A stretch of DNA of 32,919 nt from Candidatus Doudnabacteria bacterium. GTDB taxonomy: Bacteria; Patescibacteriota; Doudnabacteria; UBA920; O2-02-FULL-48-8. Made by a program: the position numbers and the translations under genes. Shown one piece after another: positions 6,949-14,992 of this stretch (within the stretch, counting starts at the first letter, position 1; each line of letters begins with the position of its first letter). The notes beneath the pieces are model-generated. The model was given only the letters and a program-made list of their open reading frames with translations, did not search any database and was not told the DNA's origin. The DNA lies in contig JACPKU010000002.1 in NCBI GenBank assembly GCA_016186915.1, positions 1-32,919 on the forward strand. The letters run 5' to 3'.

Positions 6949-7973
6949 CTGTAAAAGAAGCACTAAGACTCCACGATGACGCGGCGATCCTGCTAGGGTT
7001 TGTACTGAAAAAAGACCCTGCCTACCGGCAGACGGGCAAGGTTTTTTTGTTTTCCCATCCGGAAAAACAACTGACAAGAAAGCAAACCAAAAAATTTGAC
7101 CGACTTATCAAAAGCCGTCAGGAAGGAGTGCCGCTAGCTTATTTAACTGGAGAAAAAGAATTTTTCGGACTGAAATTTTTCGTCAATAAAAAAGTGCTCA
7201 TCCCCCGCCCGGAAACGGAGACCCTGGTAGAGATAATTTTAAATAAAATTCGAGGCAGGCCTTATAAAAAGCGATCGCCTATTATAGAGCCGTTGAAAAT
7301 TCTTGATCTCGGAACGGGATCGGGGAACATTATCGTTTCCATTGCGAGGAATGTAATGACTAAGCCCGCCTACCGGACGGACAGGCAATCTCACTTAAGA
7401 GATCGCCACGCCCTACGGGCTCGCGATCGTTTCCTTTTCTTTGCTTCAGACATCTCAAAACGTGCTCTTGCCGTGGCAAAAAAGAATGCCCGTCGGCACC
7501 AAGTCTCCGCCAAAGGCGGAAAAATCACTTTCAAACAGGGTTCACTCTTGGAACCCTGGAAGAATCAAGGCTTTGATATAATCGTGGCTAATTTGCCTTA
7601 CGGCTGGAAAGAGTGGAAAAACAACACCTCGGCCGAAACCGTAGGGCTTAAGTTTGAGCCTCAAAATGCGCTATTTACAAAAAAGAACGGCCTGGCAATA
7701 TACGAAAAGTTTTTTGAGCAAATTGCTAAGTACTATAACCCCCCTCAATCCCCCCTTATATTAAGGGGGGATGAAACTGCGTCCACTCCCCCTCTTAAAA
7801 TAAGAGGGGGCCGGGGGGAGTTATTACCTAAGCTGATTGCTCTTGAGTTCGACCCTCGTCAACTTCAGCAAATCAAAAAGCTGGCGGAAAAATTTCTGCC
7901 AGCTTATGAAATTCAAATTTCCAAAGATTTATCCGGACGGCCTCGTTTCCTTTCCATTTTTTCAATTTCTTAA
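6945..7973 (+). CDS. prmC: Release factor glutamine methyltransferase, with palindromic insertions
   Basis: Methylates the GGQ glutamine of release factors using SAM. The SAM site [16 protein letters not shown] and the substrate-binding motif NLPY (NPPY in most homologues) are present. At 342 residues it is longer than the usual 280 or so. The excess coincides with in-frame palindromic DNA: about 7016-7041 (encoding PAYRQTGK), about 7360-7432 (encoding roughly 25 residues between the SAM loop and FASDISKRA), 7507-7521 (TCCGCCAAAGGCGGA), and about 7737-7822 (C/G-rich arms, encoding [10 protein letters not shown]...IRGGRG). The frame is kept throughout, so the enzyme is probably still made. Confidence 0.93.
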   Translation: MTVKEALRLHDDAAILLGFVLKKDPAYRQTGKVFLFSHPEKQLTRKQTKKFDRLIKSRQEGVPLAYLTGEKEFFGLKFFVNKKVLIPRPETETLVEIILNKIRGRPYKKRSPIIEPLKILDLGTGSGNIIVSIARNVMTKPAYRTDRQSHLRDRHALRARDRFLFFASDISKRALAVAKKNARRHQVSAKGGKITFKQGSLLEPWKNQGFDIIVANLPYGWKEWKNNTSAETVGLKFEPQNALFTKKNGLAIYEKFFEQIAKYYNPPQSPLILRGDETASTPPLKIRGGRGELLPKLIALEFDPRQLQQIKKLAEKFLPAYEIQISKDLSGRPRFLSIFSIS

Positions 7974-8078
7974 CGAGGCGATGGGCTGCAAATTAACCCG
8001 CGCAGCGCGACGGCGCGAGCGAGTAGGCTGCAAAATCAGCAGATTTTGACAGCCGGTAATTTGCAGACTGTCGCCGAG
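7974..8078. repeat. Palindromic element between convergent prmC and rplY
   Basis: The 105 bp between the two stop codons form an imperfect inverted repeat with outer arms of the type GGCGA...GCTGCAAATTA and TAATTTGCAGA...TCGCC. A nested hairpin, GGCTGCAAAATC with GATTTTGACAGCC, lies inside. It may serve as a bidirectional terminator although no U-run is present. It resembles the other palindromic elements in this window. Confidence 0.5.
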
Positions 8079-8798
8079 TTATTCTTTCTTCTCGGCCGCG
8101 GGTTGCTCTTTTGGAACTTCCATAGGCTCGCCTTCCTCACCCTCTTCCCCTTCTTTCGGCTTCTCCGCCACCCCTTCCACGGTACTCACATCCACGGCCA
8201 CGGGCGCTTGCTCCAACTCCGCCAACTCGGCTTCTGAACGAGGCGCTGCGACATTGACAATCATCTCTTCAGGATGAGCCAAAATTTTTACTTTGTCCGA
8301 AACTGCGATGTCAGAAACTCGAATCTCGTCTTCAAAAGTGTTTAAATTAGACACATCAATCTCAAAATACGGCGGGAGGTCAGCTGGCAAACATTCAACT
8401 TCTACTTCAGAGATGTTTTTAACCAAAACCCCACCCAAAGATTTGACTGCCGGCGACTCCCCCACAAAATGCACCGCCACATGAGCTCTCAGCTTTTCTT
8501 TCATATTCACAGCATAAAAGTCTACGTGAATAGGTTTGTTAGTCAAAAAATGGCGCTGCACGTCATGGATCAAAACCGGTCGGGATTCTCCATTCAGTGT
8601 CAAAGAAACCAGCGTGCTTTCCCCGGCTTGTTTAAATGTTTTGATAAAATCCTTCTCGCCCACCTCGATTGACTGGCTTTGAAGTTCGTGTCCATATAAA
8701 ACCCCGGGAAGTTTTTCTTCCTTCCTCAGCTTATTTGCGTGTTTGCCGGTAAGCTCGCGCTTGGTGGCAGTTAGGGTTATTTGTTCCATAGCCTGCAT
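8079..8798 (-). CDS. rplY: 50S ribosomal protein bL25 (Ctc/TL5 type)
   Basis: Binds 5S rRNA in the large subunit. It is the long two-domain form: an N-terminal L25 domain (residues 4-95, with GKHANKLRKEEKLPGVLYG and IHVDFYAV), then the C-terminal beta domain (LPPYFEIDVSNL), then an acidic, low-complexity tail rich in Glu, Pro and Lys. 239 residues. The fourth codon is also Met and fits the family start better; neither site has a clear Shine-Dalgarno sequence. It is transcribed towards prmC. Confidence 0.95.
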   Translation of the reverse strand: MQAMEQITLTATKRELTGKHANKLRKEEKLPGVLYGHELQSQSIEVGEKDFIKTFKQAGESTLVSLTLNGESRPVLIHDVQRHFLTNKPIHVDFYAVNMKEKLRAHVAVHFVGESPAVKSLGGVLVKNISEVEVECLPADLPPYFEIDVSNLNTFEDEIRVSDIAVSDKVKILAHPEEMIVNVAAPRSEAELAELEQAPVAVDVSTVEGVAEKPKEGEEGEEGEPMEVPKEQPAAEKKE

Positions 8799-8828
8799 AT
8801 ACTAACAATTTTTCTTCGCCTAGTCAAT

Positions 8829-8853
8829 ATAAAAAGTCCCGATTAATCGGGAC
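8829..8853 (-). terminator. Terminator of the zinc-ribbon gene
   Basis: The perfect palindrome GTCCCGATTAATCGGGAC (8836-8853), read on the minus strand, is followed by TTTTTATA. It lies 15 bp after the stop of the 8869-9231 gene. Confidence 0.8.
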
Positions 8854-8868
8854 GTCTAATGTTTTGTA

Positions 8869-9231
8869 TTACGTCCTGAGAGCCGAGATAAAATCCCCGT
8901 CGGAAGCAGTTAAAAACTGGTGTATGGCCAGCACGTCGTCAGCTGATAATGATTTGCTGTTCTTAAACCTGTGTGTATCTGATGAAGTCAGATCCGTGAC
9001 CATGCCGACTGAAAATACTTCTGGCCCATCCACAGCGATGCTGAACACCACGGAACTTTTACATCTATCACAATCGGTATGAACCAAAAGATTGGCTCCC
9101 AATGCCGGCCTGTTCTCTTTCGAATCAATAATCTTGGTCTGCTCCAAATTATACCTATGTCCACAAATAGGACAGCGCAGGATATGGGCTAACCACTCGA
9201 TTATCTTTTGAAAATCAACTCTTTTTGCCAT
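8869..9231 (-). CDS. Zinc-ribbon hypothetical protein
   Basis: A 120-residue soluble protein. Two Cys pairs, CPICGHRYN at about residue 19 and CDRCKSS at about residue 54, suggest one zinc-binding ribbon. The rest shows no catalytic motif; the C-terminus (DDVLAIHQFLTASDGDF) looks helical. It follows rodA on the same strand with an 84-bp gap and has its own strong terminator. I do not recognise a named family. Small zinc-ribbon proteins of this sort are often conserved hypotheticals in CPR genomes, with DNA or RNA binding a plausible guess only. Confidence 0.75.
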   Translation of the reverse strand: MAKRVDFQKIIEWLAHILRCPICGHRYNLEQTKIIDSKENRPALGANLLVHTDCDRCKSSVVFSIAVDGPEVFSVGMVTDLTSSDTHRFKNSKSLSADDVLAIHQFLTASDGDFISALRT

Positions 9232-9315
9232 TTTTTTATCAACCCAGCTACGTTATATTCGCTTCTAACTTAATTTTAGAGATTTTAAAACAGCGCGTCA
9301 ATAGACGCACCACGA

Positions 9316-10419
9316 TCAGCCGGCAAACCGCACTGCCTTTTGCCGCGCCACGATGCTTTGAATGATTCCGAGAGCCAAAAAAGTGGTCAGCAAAGAGCTC
9401 CCGCCATAGCTCAACAAGGGCAGAGGAATCCCCGTAACCGGCAGAAGACCAATATTCATGCCTACGTTCACCACCACTTGAATCAAAAGCATAAACAGAA
9501 TACCGGTTCCCAAATACATCCCGAAATTATCCCGCGCCTGGATGATTGTTTTAAGCAATCGAACAAATAAAAGTAAAAATAAACCCAAGATAAAGAGACT
9601 GCCGAAGAATCCTAGTTCTTCAGCCGTGGAAGCAAAAATAAAATCCGTTTGGCGCTCAGGCAAAAACTTCAGTTGAGACTGCAGTCCCCGCCCAAGGCCG
9701 CGGCCAAACAATTCTCCTGAGCCCACGGCAATGATGGATTGCAAAACATTATAGCCTTGTCCCTGTGGGTCTTGATAAGGATCAAGAAACGTGTGGAGCC
9801 GCTGTTTCTGATAATCCTGCAAAACAGAGGCCCAGGAAAAAATCGAGAGCAGAGTAAAAATCAGGATTAAGATTGCCAAATGTTTCTTGCTAATCCTAGA
9901 AAACAAAAGCATGGCAAACCAAGTCAAAAACACAACCACGGCTGAACCCAAATCAGGTTCGATCAAAATGAGCACAACCGGAAAGCTGACGTATACCAGG
10001 GACAAAAAAACATAGCGGAAGGCCTTAAGTTTTTCCCCTTGTTGGTCCAAGTATTTCGCCATCACAATCACCATGATCAGTTTGGCAAACTCCGCCGGCT
10101 GGAACCGAAAAAAACCGAGATCTATCCATCGGGCCGATCCTCTGATTGTCGGACCTAGAAGCCAGACAGCCAGCAAGCTCGCGATCATTAACAGGTACAG
10201 CCAAGGGGTAATTTTTTTTAAATTCCTGTAATCGTAAAATGCCAAACTAACCATTCCCAAAAGGCCCCCGCCCGCAAAAATAATCTGTCTTAGTAAAAGA
10301 TTGCTCTCGCTCTCCAAAGTGGTCGAATAAATCATGAGCAACCCCAAAAACAGCAGCAAAATGCTGCTGCCAAAAACATAAAGGTCAAAATACCGGAAGA
10401 GTGCTGAAAAACTTTTCAT
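9316..10419 (-). CDS. rodA: Rod-shape SEDS glycosyltransferase RodA
   Basis: A polytopic inner-membrane peptidoglycan polymerase of the SEDS family that works with a class B PBP during elongation. The 367-residue protein has about ten hydrophobic segments. Hallmarks are the early GSARWIDLGFFRFQPAEFAK, EPDLGSAVVVF, then the large loop GRGLGRGLQSQLKFLPERQT followed by DFIFASTAEELGFFGS, and the C-terminal GIPLPLLSYGGSSLL. The SARWI and QPAEFAK spellings and the neighbourhood fit RodA better than FtsW. It sits 8 bp downstream of a membrane-anchored hypothetical gene, suggesting a cell-envelope operon. Confidence 0.93.
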   Translation of the reverse strand: MKSFSALFRYFDLYVFGSSILLLFLGLLMIYSTTLESESNLLLRQIIFAGGGLLGMVSLAFYDYRNLKKITPWLYLLMIASLLAVWLLGPTIRGSARWIDLGFFRFQPAEFAKLIMVIVMAKYLDQQGEKLKAFRYVFLSLVYVSFPVVLILIEPDLGSAVVVFLTWFAMLLFSRISKKHLAILILIFTLLSIFSWASVLQDYQKQRLHTFLDPYQDPQGQGYNVLQSIIAVGSGELFGRGLGRGLQSQLKFLPERQTDFIFASTAEELGFFGSLFILGLFLLLFVRLLKTIIQARDNFGMYLGTGILFMLLIQVVVNVGMNIGLLPVTGIPLPLLSYGGSSLLTTFLALGIIQSIVARQKAVRFAG

Positions 10420-10427
10420 AAACCAGC

Positions 10428-11267
10428 TTAAAACAGCCTGTTATCAATCTCGGGAACATCAAACTGCTGCGATGGAGGTCCGGTATAAATAATTCCGCGA
10501 TCAAAAATATTAATTTCTGCTCTGACCTCGGCTCGAACAACTCCAGCCACCAGATTCGGCCAGACAACCCGGAAGGACCGCGACTCCAAAGATTCCAAAT
10601 CATTAATGTTGGTTAGATTAACCCCGATTATTTCATTCGAACTATTATACAAAACCACAGGCAAATACACCTGGCTGATTATAAACGGGGTTAAATTTTT
10701 AATCACGGCCGAAACAGCGAATTCAGAGTCCAAATTCTGAATCTGCACTCTTTGGATCTCCACCTTAAGAGGCGGCAGCTCCGGCTCATACACAAACCTC
10801 GAGTCAAGCAAGGTAAACTCTATTTCAGTTGGCTCTCGCTCCGAAGCAAACCGACTGAACACAATCAGTTTTTCTTGGGCTGGCAAAACAAATGTCCTGC
10901 CTTCGACTTTGCTTACCATTGTCCCGCCAGTGGTTTTAAATTCCGCAACAAATTTCTGCTCCGGCACCCCCCGCTCCAAATTAATATTTCTCAGCTTTAC
11001 AAAACCCGAATAAATATTGCCGTTGAGTCTAAATATTTTTCGATCCACGACTTGTAAGGGCTCAACCTGTACGGGCTGATAAATAATTTCCGGGCCCTGA
11101 TAGCTGCTATAAAAGGCCTGATAGAAACCGAAACGAAAGATAAAAAACAAAGGAATACTCAAAACAACAGCGGCAATAAGCGCATACCCCCATTTTTTAT
11201 GAGTTCCCCCTATCCGGTTGCCGAGAAGGAAAAAAAACTCCTGCAATCTGTCGTTGTTTTCGAACAT
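10428..11267 (-). CDS. Single-pass membrane protein upstream of rodA
   Basis: 279 residues. A short cytoplasmic N-terminus is followed by one membrane helix at about residues 27-46 (YALIAAVVLSIPLFFIFRFG). The remaining 230 residues are predicted to be extracytoplasmic and rich in alternating hydrophobic beta-type segments, with a repeated pattern resembling tandem beta-sandwich units (GNIYSGFVKLRNINLERG; SAVIKNLTPFIISQVYLPVV). No catalytic motif is visible. The 8-bp spacing to rodA suggests co-translation, and a role as an envelope accessory protein is inferred from context only. The gene diverges from dnaE across a 75-bp promoter region. Confidence 0.75.
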   Translation of the reverse strand: MFENNDRLQEFFFLLGNRIGGTHKKWGYALIAAVVLSIPLFFIFRFGFYQAFYSSYQGPEIIYQPVQVEPLQVVDRKIFRLNGNIYSGFVKLRNINLERGVPEQKFVAEFKTTGGTMVSKVEGRTFVLPAQEKLIVFSRFASEREPTEIEFTLLDSRFVYEPELPPLKVEIQRVQIQNLDSEFAVSAVIKNLTPFIISQVYLPVVLYNSSNEIIGVNLTNINDLESLESRSFRVVWPNLVAGVVRAEVRAEINIFDRGIIYTGPPSQQFDVPEIDNRLF

Positions 11268-11342
11268 GTTATCTTTTGTTAATTATACCACTGTCTTAAG
11301 CACCTTGCCTAGCAGACAAAATTTTTGCATAATGAAAACAAC

Positions 11343-14300
11343 ATGTCCAAGTTTACCCACCTCCATGTCCATTCGCATTATTCTCTGCTGGATGGGCTGC
11401 CGAAAATTGACGACCTAATAAACAACGCCAAACAAAAGCAGTTTGAGGCTTTGGCCTTAACTGACCACGGCGCAATGTACGGCGCCATCGAATTTTACAA
11501 GAAAGCCAAGGTTGCTGGACTTAAACCGATTGTTGGCATGGAGGCATATTTAGCTATAGACTCCATCCACGACCGCCGTTCAAAAATCGATAATGATTAT
11601 TACCATTTGATTCTGTTGGCCAAAAACTTTGCCGGCTACAAAAATCTGATGCGCCTGACTTCCAAAGCGCACTTGGAGGGATTTTATTACCGGCCGAGAA
11701 TCGACAAAGAACTTTTAAAAGACCACGCCGCAGGCCTGATTTGCCTTTCCGGCTGCATGCGAGGAGACATCCCCCGCGCGATTCTAAACTCTGACTTTGA
11801 AAAAGCCTCACGATTGGTCCAGGAATACAAAAATATATTCGGCGAAAAAAACTTTTTTTTGGAAATTCAGAGACACGAAGGCAGTGATACCGCGTTTCTG
11901 CAAAAAGAAAAATTGCTCGGCCAAGGATTGATCAAACTTGCCAAAGACACTCAAACGCCGCTAGTGGCAACTGATGACTCTCACTACCTTGAACCGACTG
12001 ATGCTGAAGCCCAAGATCTTTTGGTTTGTGTGGGGTTGGGAAAAACTGTCACTGATAGCGACCGGCTGGACATGAGAGGCATTAACCTCTCCTTAAAAAA
12101 CGAAAAAGAAATGAGTGAATTGTTCACGGACTTGCCGGAAGCTTTGGAGAATTCCCAAAAAATAGCTGATGAATGCAATTTGGAAATCAATCTAAACGAA
12201 AGATTTTTTCCGCTCTACGAAGTGCCCCAAGATTCAAATGCCGACAGCTACCTAAAAGATCTGACTTATCAAGGACTGGCCCAAAAATTTCCCGAGCCTC
12301 TAGATCCGGTTATTAAAGAACGGGCAGACTATGAGTTAGAGGTAATCACTTCTAAAAATTATTCTACTTATTTTCTGGTGGTGGCTGATTTTGTCAACTG
12401 GGCCAGGAAACAAGGAATAATCACCACCACCCGAGGATCAGCCGCCGGCTCCTTGGTTTCCTATGTCTTGGGAATTACCACGGTCAACCCGCTTGACTAT
12501 AAATTGCCGTTTGAACGATTCTTAAATCCTCTGCGGCCCTCCCCTCCTGACATTGACATTGATTTTGCTGACAACAGGAGAGACGAGGTGATTGAATACG
12601 TCACCCAAAAATACGGCCAAGATCGAGTTGCTCAGATAGTAACCTTCGGAACCATGATGGCCAGAGCGGCAGTGCGGGACATGGGCCGGGCGTTGGCCAT
12701 TCCATATGCCAAGTGCGACAAAATTGCCAAGATGATTCCTCTGGGCAAACAGGGATTCCATATGACGATTGAAAAAGCCATGACCCTCAATCCGGATCTG
12801 AAGGATGCTTTTGAACGCGACCCGGAAACCAAAAGACTCATCGAGCTGAGCATCAAAGTGGAAGGAGCGGCTAGACACGTCTCCGTGCACGCCGCGGGGC
12901 TGGTTATCTCCCCGACCGCTTTAACTGACTACACTCCCCTGCAAAAAGACCAAAACGGCAAAACCATTACGCAGTATGAAATGCACTCGGTGGAAGAAGC
13001 CGGGTTGGTGAAAATGGATTTTTTGGGCATTCGCAACTTGTCCATCTTAGGCAATACTATCGAAATCGTCGAACATACAAGAAACACAAAAATTGACCTT
13101 TTAAGCATTCCCCTGGATGATAAAAAATCGTTTAAACTGCTCACAGAAGGTAAAACCATGGGGTTGTTTCAGTTGGGCGGCAGCGGCATGACCAGATATA
13201 TGAAAGAACTCGGACCGACCAGTATTTTCGATATCATGGCCATGATATCGCTTTACCGCCCGGGTCCAATTGACTCGATTCCGGAATACATCAGGCGCAA
13301 ACACAACCCGAAGCTAATCTCTTTTTCCGATCCTAGGATGAAAGACATTCTTTCTCCATCCTACGGCATTATTACTTACCAAGACGATGTCCTCTTAATT
13401 GCCATCCAAATCGCAGGCTACTCTTGGGAAGAAGCGGACAAACTGAGAAAAGCTATGGGCAAAAAAATCCCGAAAGAAATGGCCGCGCAGAAAGAAAAAT
13501 TTATTCAAGGCTGTATCGATCATTCGCGATACGACGAGACCAAGGCTCAAAATTTATGGAACCTGATTGAACCGTTCGCCGCGTACGGCTTTAACAAAGC
13601 GCACGCCGCTTCTTATGCGATCGTGGCCTACCAAACTGCTTACATGAAAGCTAATTTTACAGTTGAGTTCATGGCCTCTGTTATGACTGCTGAATCAGGA
13701 GATCCTGCCACTGTCGCTGATGCTGTTGAAGAATGCCAGGGCCTGAATATTGAGGTTTTGCCCCCAAGCATCAATGAGAGCCTGGCCAACTTTACGGTCA
13801 TTGACAACAACCACATCCGGTTTGGTTTAAATGCCATTAAAAATCTTGGGTCTGATATAATCAAAACCGTTATTTCGGAGCGAAAACAGAACGGCAAGTT
13901 TCTCGACGTCACAGACTTTGTCGGCCGAATAAATTCCAGAAATTTTAACAAGCGGTCGTGGGAAGCGCTGGCCAAATCTGGGGCCCTGGACGTGTTTGAT
14001 GAACGCGCGAAGTTGCTCGCGAACACCGACGCCGTGCTTGAATTTGCAAAGGAACAAAATAAACTGAAAAATTCTCAGCAGGAAAGCCTGTTCGGCAGCA
14101 CTCCAGTAGGAAACATAAGGCTCACGCTCCGTGATGTTGAGCCGGCAGGTAAAAAAGAATACATGGCTTGGGAAAAAGAACTGCTGGGACTTTATGTCTC
14201 CGCACATCCTTTGGAAGATCACAAAAGCAAATTACAAACTCTAACCCAACCGATAAAAGAGATTGAAAAACACCAAGGCAATGTTACGATTGGCGGGATC

Positions 14301-14747
14301 ATCACCCGTGTCCAAAAAATTATTACCAAAAAGGGAGAGCAAATGGCCTTCTTTGATTTGGAAGACCTCGGGGGGACTATTGAAGTCCTGGCCTTCCCTT
14401 CACTCTACAGTAAGCACCAAAATTTGATCAATCCTGAAAAAATCGTCCTGGTCAACGGCAAGGTTTCTGATAAAGACGGGGTGCCCAAGTTTCTGGCTGA
14501 TGAAATCAAAGAGTTCGGCTCAGAAGCTCCGCCTGTTTCGAATACGGCTCCAGTGCCTGCTGTAACCATTAAGATTCCTCAATCGACGTCTGAAGAAATA
14601 TTTATGGAGCTTAAACAACTGTTCGAAGTTTCCCCAGGACAGACAGCGGTCAGTCTTTTGATTAATGGCCAAAAAGTCAAAACGCCTTTCAAAATTAACT
14701 TAACCGACGATCTCTCTGATAAAATCAAAAAAATTATAGAACCCTAA
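11343..14747 (+). CDS. dnaE: DNA polymerase III subunit alpha
   Basis: Replicative polymerase. The N-terminal PHP domain begins THLHVHSHYSLLDG and includes LTDHGAMYG and TDDSHYLE, so its metal ligands look largely intact. The polymerase core has GSAAGSLVSYVLGI and the catalytic Asp pair in PPDIDIDFADNRRDEV. Fingers and thumb follow (SLYRPGPIDSIPEYI; YGFNKAHAASYAIV), then tandem HhH and an OB fold (VTIGGIITRVQKIITKKGEQ). There is no QxxLF-like clamp motif that I can pick out. At 1134 residues it is of DnaE1 length. The start is put at ATG 11343 because it fits the family; an in-frame TTG 18 bases upstream is possible. No clear Shine-Dalgarno site is present. Confidence 0.97.
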   Translation: MSKFTHLHVHSHYSLLDGLPKIDDLINNAKQKQFEALALTDHGAMYGAIEFYKKAKVAGLKPIVGMEAYLAIDSIHDRRSKIDNDYYHLILLAKNFAGYKNLMRLTSKAHLEGFYYRPRIDKELLKDHAAGLICLSGCMRGDIPRAILNSDFEKASRLVQEYKNIFGEKNFFLEIQRHEGSDTAFLQKEKLLGQGLIKLAKDTQTPLVATDDSHYLEPTDAEAQDLLVCVGLGKTVTDSDRLDMRGINLSLKNEKEMSELFTDLPEALENSQKIADECNLEINLNERFFPLYEVPQDSNADSYLKDLTYQGLAQKFPEPLDPVIKERADYELEVITSKNYSTYFLVVADFVNWARKQGIITTTRGSAAGSLVSYVLGITTVNPLDYKLPFERFLNPLRPSPPDIDIDFADNRRDEVIEYVTQKYGQDRVAQIVTFGTMMARAAVRDMGRALAIPYAKCDKIAKMIPLGKQGFHMTIEKAMTLNPDLKDAFERDPETKRLIELSIKVEGAARHVSVHAAGLVISPTALTDYTPLQKDQNGKTITQYEMHSVEEAGLVKMDFLGIRNLSILGNTIEIVEHTRNTKIDLLSIPLDDKKSFKLLTEGKTMGLFQLGGSGMTRYMKELGPTSIFDIMAMISLYRPGPIDSIPEYIRRKHNPKLISFSDPRMKDILSPSYGIITYQDDVLLIAIQIAGYSWEEADKLRKAMGKKIPKEMAAQKEKFIQGCIDHSRYDETKAQNLWNLIEPFAAYGFNKAHAASYAIVAYQTAYMKANFTVEFMASVMTAESGDPATVADAVEECQGLNIEVLPPSINESLANFTVIDNNHIRFGLNAIKNLGSDIIKTVISERKQNGKFLDVTDFVGRINSRNFNKRSWEALAKSGALDVFDERAKLLANTDAVLEFAKEQNKLKNSQQESLFGSTPVGNIRLTLRDVEPAGKKEYMAWEKELLGLYVSAHPLEDHKSKLQTLTQPIKEIEKHQGNVTIGGIITRVQKIITKKGEQMAFFDLEDLGGTIEVLAFPSLYSKHQNLINPEKIVLVNGKVSDKDGVPKFLADEIKEFGSEAPPVSNTAPVPAVTIKIPQSTSEEIFMELKQLFEVSPGQTAVSLLINGQKVKTPFKINLTDDLSDKIKKIIEP

Positions 14748-14754
14748 GCCAGAC

Positions 14755-14784
14755 TTGCCAAAAAAACAACATTTAGACTATAAT
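14755..14784 (+). promoter_or_regulatory. Promoter of thrS
   Basis: TTGCCA (14755-14760), an 18-bp spacer and a perfect TATAAT (14779-14784). It is placed just after the dnaE stop and starts the T-box leader at about 14791. Confidence 0.75.
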
Positions 14785-14790
14785 TAATGT

Positions 14791-14947
14791 ATTGATAAGA
14801 ATAAGGATATTGATGCGGCCCCACCAACCGCGGAGTCCTAGGTCTATCCGGAGCCTTAATCCGGAACAACGAAGTAAAAAATTGGGTGGAACCGTCCAGT
14901 CGGATGACTGGGCCCCAAGCAGAATCCTCTGTTTGGGCTTTTATTTT
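14791..14947 (+). promoter_or_regulatory. T-box riboswitch leader of thrS
   Basis: T-box RNAs bind uncharged tRNA and switch a terminator off. The conserved T-box sequence is clear at 14881-14894 (ATTGGGTGGAACCG). Its UGGA is complementary to UCCA, the 3' end of tRNA-Thr with discriminator U, exactly as encoded at 268-342. Downstream, GCCC-AAGCAGA pairs with TCTGTTTGGGC (about 14912-14937), followed by TTTTATTTTT, giving the terminator. Upstream are a TCCGG/CCGGA hairpin and, at about 14816-14832, GCGG/CCGC around a loop containing ACC, a threonine codon that may be the specifier. Stem I appears very short. Confidence 0.8.
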
Positions 14948-14992
14948 TAAATTTGTTTCGTGCTTCGATATTAGTGCTTCGCGCTTAACCAT

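Noticed and set aside
14744-14992. 82-codon open frame antisense to the thrS leader
   Set aside because: It is the complement of the T-box leader and terminator, whose conserved RNA motifs explain the sequence better.
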